Source: Thermoplasmata archaeon
Lineage (GTDB): Archaea > Thermoplasmatota > Thermoplasmata > Lutacidiplasmatales > UBA184
DNA: 6,647 bases
Direction of reading: 5' to 3'
Assembly (NCBI GenBank): GCA_030046135.1
Contig: JASIEC010000040.1
Coordinates: 1-6,647 of the forward strand
Positions 4,703 through 6,647 of the stretch are shown here, one piece after another (position 1 is the first letter of the stretch; every line of letters begins with the position of its first letter). The position numbers and the translations under genes were made by a program. The notes below the pieces were generated by a model, which ran no database searches, was not told where the DNA came from, and worked only from the letters and a program-made list of their open reading frames with translations.

Positions 4703-5758
4703 ATGCGGCGAGCCAACCTCGGTCGACGGATCCGTCGGTCCCCGCGGCGGGGGCGATTCCGCCGGGGCCGTCGGGGGGTCGTCAGTGTCATCGGGACGCT
4801 CCTCGCCCTGCTCGTCTTCTTCGCGCTCTTCGGGATCTTCCTGACCCAGTACCTCCCGCTGTGGATGACCGACAACGAGTCGGAGCTCACGAACGAGGCG
4901 GAGTCGTCGCTCGCCATGCTGAAGGCGGGGATCGACACCCAGTGGGCGTTCGACGGCCCGCCGGAGTACACCGTGCCGTTCACGATGAGCTCCCAGGCGG
5001 TGCCGCTCCTCGCCCAGCCGACCGGGGCGATCCTCTCGCTCCTGCCCCCGTACTGCGTGGGTGGCTTCAGCTCCACGACCCCGGGCAAGCCGGTCGAGCC
5101 CCAGAACTGCGTCTACGAGTACCTCTCCCTCACCTCGAGCGGCACGCTGACCCAGAACCACTCGTACGCGGTCTGGTCGGCCTCCGGGAGCGTCGAGCTC
5201 CAGATCCCGAACCGCTACTACACGCCCCAGACGTTCTTCTTCGAGGACGACGGCCTCATCCAGTCGCAGCCGGGCGGGCACCAGTGGATGCTCCTCCCGC
5301 CGACGCTCAACGTGAGCCGGGTCGGGACGAACGTCACCGTCCGCGACACGTTCCTCGAGGTGTTCACGAACTCTTCCGAGTTCATCGGGCAGGGGACCGA
5401 GGACCTCACGAGCCACCTCCTGTTCTCGAACGTCGTGAGCTCGGCGGACCGGTTCGTCTCCGGCACCACGAGCGAGCCGTTCACGGTCACCTACACGGTC
5501 GGGACCCTCAACCTCTGCGCGTGGTACGGCTACCTCTCGGGGCTCAAGAACGCGAGCGTGAACGAGACGAACCCGACCGGCACGATCACCCTCTCGGTGC
5601 TGAACGATACCACCTCGATCGCGCCCCCGTTCGCGAGCGGCGTCTGCACGAACAGCGACAAGGTCACCTACGACCTCACCCTCACGATCCCGAAGGTGAC
5701 GTACGCCTCGCTGTTCTCGGCCGGGGTCCAGCTGAGCCTCAACGTCGGAGGGGTCTAG
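4703..5758 (+). CDS. Large archaeal type IV pilin-like surface protein
   Basis: I do not recognise the ectodomain, but the N-terminus is that of an archaeal pilin. Residues 1-25 form a strongly basic leader with 13 arginines, ending RRG. A class III prepilin peptidase would probably cut after Gly25 to expose VVSVIGTLLALLVFFALFG, a hydrophobic helix to about residue 50 that anchors the protein and can assemble into a filament. The remaining 300 residues are Ser/Thr/Asn-rich, beta-like and extracellular. They contain eight N-glycosylation sequons (Asn58, 152, 203, 210, 223, 283, 287, 301) and four cysteines (118, 136, 272, 315) that could form two disulfides. At 351 residues it is much longer than ordinary pilins, so it may be a minor pilin, adhesin or secretion pseudopilin. 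ATG 4703 is the only sensible start because no other in-frame start precedes the hydrophobic helix. A GAGGA sits 15 bases upstream, which is rather far. The ATPase begins two bases after the stop, implying an operon. Confidence 0.82.
   Translation: MRRANLGRRIRRSPRRGRFRRGRRGVVSVIGTLLALLVFFALFGIFLTQYLPLWMTDNESELTNEAESSLAMLKAGIDTQWAFDGPPEYTVPFTMSSQAVPLLAQPTGAILSLLPPYCVGGFSSTTPGKPVEPQNCVYEYLSLTSSGTLTQNHSYAVWSASGSVELQIPNRYYTPQTFFFEDDGLIQSQPGGHQWMLLPPTLNVSRVGTNVTVRDTFLEVFTNSSEFIGQGTEDLTSHLLFSNVVSSADRFVSGTTSEPFTVTYTVGTLNLCAWYGYLSGLKNASVNETNPTGTITLSVLNDTTSIAPPFASGVCTNSDKVTYDLTLTIPKVTYASLFSAGVQLSLNVGGV
5747..5753 (+). promoter_or_regulatory. Ribosome-binding site deciding the ATPase start
   Basis: GGAGGGG lies inside the last codons of the pilin gene, seven bases before GTG 5761. 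It fixes the ATPase start at that GTG and means ribosomes finishing the pilin gene are well placed to reinitiate. Confidence 0.65.
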
Positions 5759-5760
5759 CC

Positions 5761-6647
5761 GTGGCCTCCGAGTCGGTCCGGGTGCGGGTCCCGCGGGGCC
5801 AGACGGGCGAGGGCCGCCGGCGCGCCGCCGCGCGGACGCCGACCCCCCAGGACCTCCCCGGGACGTTCATCACCGCGATGCCCCCGCTCCCCGACCCGGC
5901 GATGAAGGAGCTCCAGGTGCGGCCGGTGAACCCGCCGTACTCGTACGCCCGGGTGAGCTACAACGACCGGGCGAAGGAGTACCTCTACGAGGTGATCGAG
6001 CCCCAGCTGACGTCCCACGAGGCGCAGCTCGTCGCCCACCTCAAGGAGACGCTCGCGAAGATCCTGGGCGGCGACGTCGGGACCCTCTCGACGGCCGAGA
6101 AGCGGGCGTACCTGCGCGGCGAGGCGGAGGGGTACTTCCGGTCGCGCGACATCGCCCTGAGCCCGCTCTCGCTCGAGCGGATCGTCTACTACGTCCTGCG
6201 CGACTACGTCGGCTACGGCCCGGTCGACGCGCTGATCCTCGACCCCGAGGTCGAGGACATCTCCTGCGACGGCGTCGGCGTCCCGCTGTTCCTGTTCCAC
6301 TCGAAGTACGAGTCGGTGAAGACGAACATCGTCTTCGCGAAGGAGGAGGACCTCAACTCGTTCATCGTCATGCTGGGCCAGCGCTGCTCGAAGGCGGTGA
6401 GCGTCTCGGCCCCGATCCTCGACGGCACGACGCCCGAGGGGCACCGAGTGCAAGCGACGTACGCTCGCGAGGTCACGACCCGGGGGGCGAGCTTCACGAT
6501 CCGGCGGTTCAAGGAGCGGCCCTTCACTCCGGTGGACCTGATCCTCAACGGCACGTCGAGCGAGGAGATGGTCGCCTACTTCTGGCTCGCCGCGGAGCAG
6601 GGCGAGTCGGTGATCGTCTGCGGCGGGCCGGCCGCGGGCAAGACGAG
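5761..6647 (+). CDS. Type II/IV secretion (archaeal pilus) ATPase, C-terminus cut by window edge
   Basis: This is a VirB11/GspE/FlaI-family ATPase, the cytoplasmic motor that drives assembly of type IV pilus-like filaments or secretion. My translation from GTG 5761 gives 295 full codons to the edge. The first 45 residues are a variable Arg/Pro-rich region. The N-terminal domain includes YVGYGPVDALILDPEVEDIS (150-169), the family signature before the ATPase core, and then DGTTPEGHRVQATYAREVTT (221-240) and GASFTIRRFKERPFTPVDLI (242-261). The Walker A motif CGGPAAGKT (287-295) is reached just before the window ends, so Asp boxes, Walker B and the His box lie outside. The gene starts two bases after the pilin stop, so the pilin is its likely substrate. 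I would expect a TadC/FlaJ-type membrane platform protein next. Which subfamily it belongs to (archaellum, adhesion pilus or other) cannot be decided from this part. Confidence 0.93.
   Translation, partial: MASESVRVRVPRGQTGEGRRRAAARTPTPQDLPGTFITAMPPLPDPAMKELQVRPVNPPYSYARVSYNDRAKEYLYEVIEPQLTSHEAQLVAHLKETLAKILGGDVGTLSTAEKRAYLRGEAEGYFRSRDIALSPLSLERIVYYVLRDYVGYGPVDALILDPEVEDISCDGVGVPLFLFHSKYESVKTNIVFAKEEDLNSFIVMLGQRCSKAVSVSAPILDGTTPEGHRVQATYAREVTTRGASFTIRRFKERPFTPVDLILNGTSSEEMVAYFWLAAEQGESVIVCGGPAAGKT

Noticed and set aside
4646..5416. Minus-strand open frame of about 256 codons opposite the pilin
   Set aside because: It is charged low-complexity sequence; the plus strand has a pilin signal, membrane helix and a tightly linked downstream gene.
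5755..6453. Minus-strand open frame of about 232 codons opposite the ATPase
   Set aside because: The plus strand has clear secretion-ATPase motifs throughout; the antisense translation is low-complexity Arg/Val/Leu/Asp-rich sequence typical of GC-rich shadows.
1..6647. CRISPR arrays, insertion sequences, toxin-antitoxin or defence genes
   Set aside because: I saw no spaced direct repeats, transposase motifs or defence domains; all coding space is explained by the genes listed.

Overview
The window looks like chromosomal DNA from a very GC-rich archaeon, most plausibly a high-GC member of the Thermoplasmatota or a related euryarchaeal lineage. The assignment rests on several features. The tRNA-Tyr gene starts with the archaeal-type C1:G72 pair, has a 36-nt intron at the canonical 37/38 site, and encodes no CCA end. 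A-T-rich boxes of the form TTATA, TTTATA or CTTAT lie about 25 bp upstream of several start codons. The UMP kinase is of the archaeal type. An archaeal class III-signal pilin lies next to a type II/IV secretion ATPase. The lineage below domain level is an inference that I could not test.

Layout. Positions 1-639 (minus) hold an enoyl-CoA hydratase cut by the left edge. Positions 723-1430 (minus; the frame stays open to an ATG at 1484) hold ribose-5-phosphate isomerase A. Divergent from it are pyrH (1511-2218, plus) and adk (2266-2946, plus). An intron-containing tRNA-Tyr(GTA) follows at 2998-3105 (plus). Converging on it is a dienelactone-hydrolase-family gene (3140-3901, minus), preceded on the same strand by tRNA-Gly(CCC) (3963-4034, minus). 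A tandem-ACT-domain protein (4087-4575, minus) is divergent from a large pilin-like surface protein (4703-5758, plus). A secretion/pilus ATPase begins two bases after the pilin stop and runs off the right edge just after its Walker A motif. No gap between genes exceeds about 130 bases.

How the genes fit together. RpiA produces ribose 5-phosphate, the precursor of PRPP and nucleotides. PyrH and Adk phosphorylate UMP and AMP, so 723-2946 reads as a small nucleotide-metabolism neighbourhood. The pilin and ATPase form a translationally tight pair, probably the start of a type IV pilus-like or secretion locus continuing to the right. The hydratase and the dienelactone-hydrolase-like enzyme are catabolic, single-gene units.

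Most of the window is ordinary housekeeping and I see no clear new defence or mobile system. The points most worth a second look are the pilin/ATPase locus with its Arg-rich leader and sequon-rich ectodomain, two near-symmetric TATA elements apparently shared by divergent genes, and the unusual folding possibilities around the tRNA-Tyr intron and 3' trailer.
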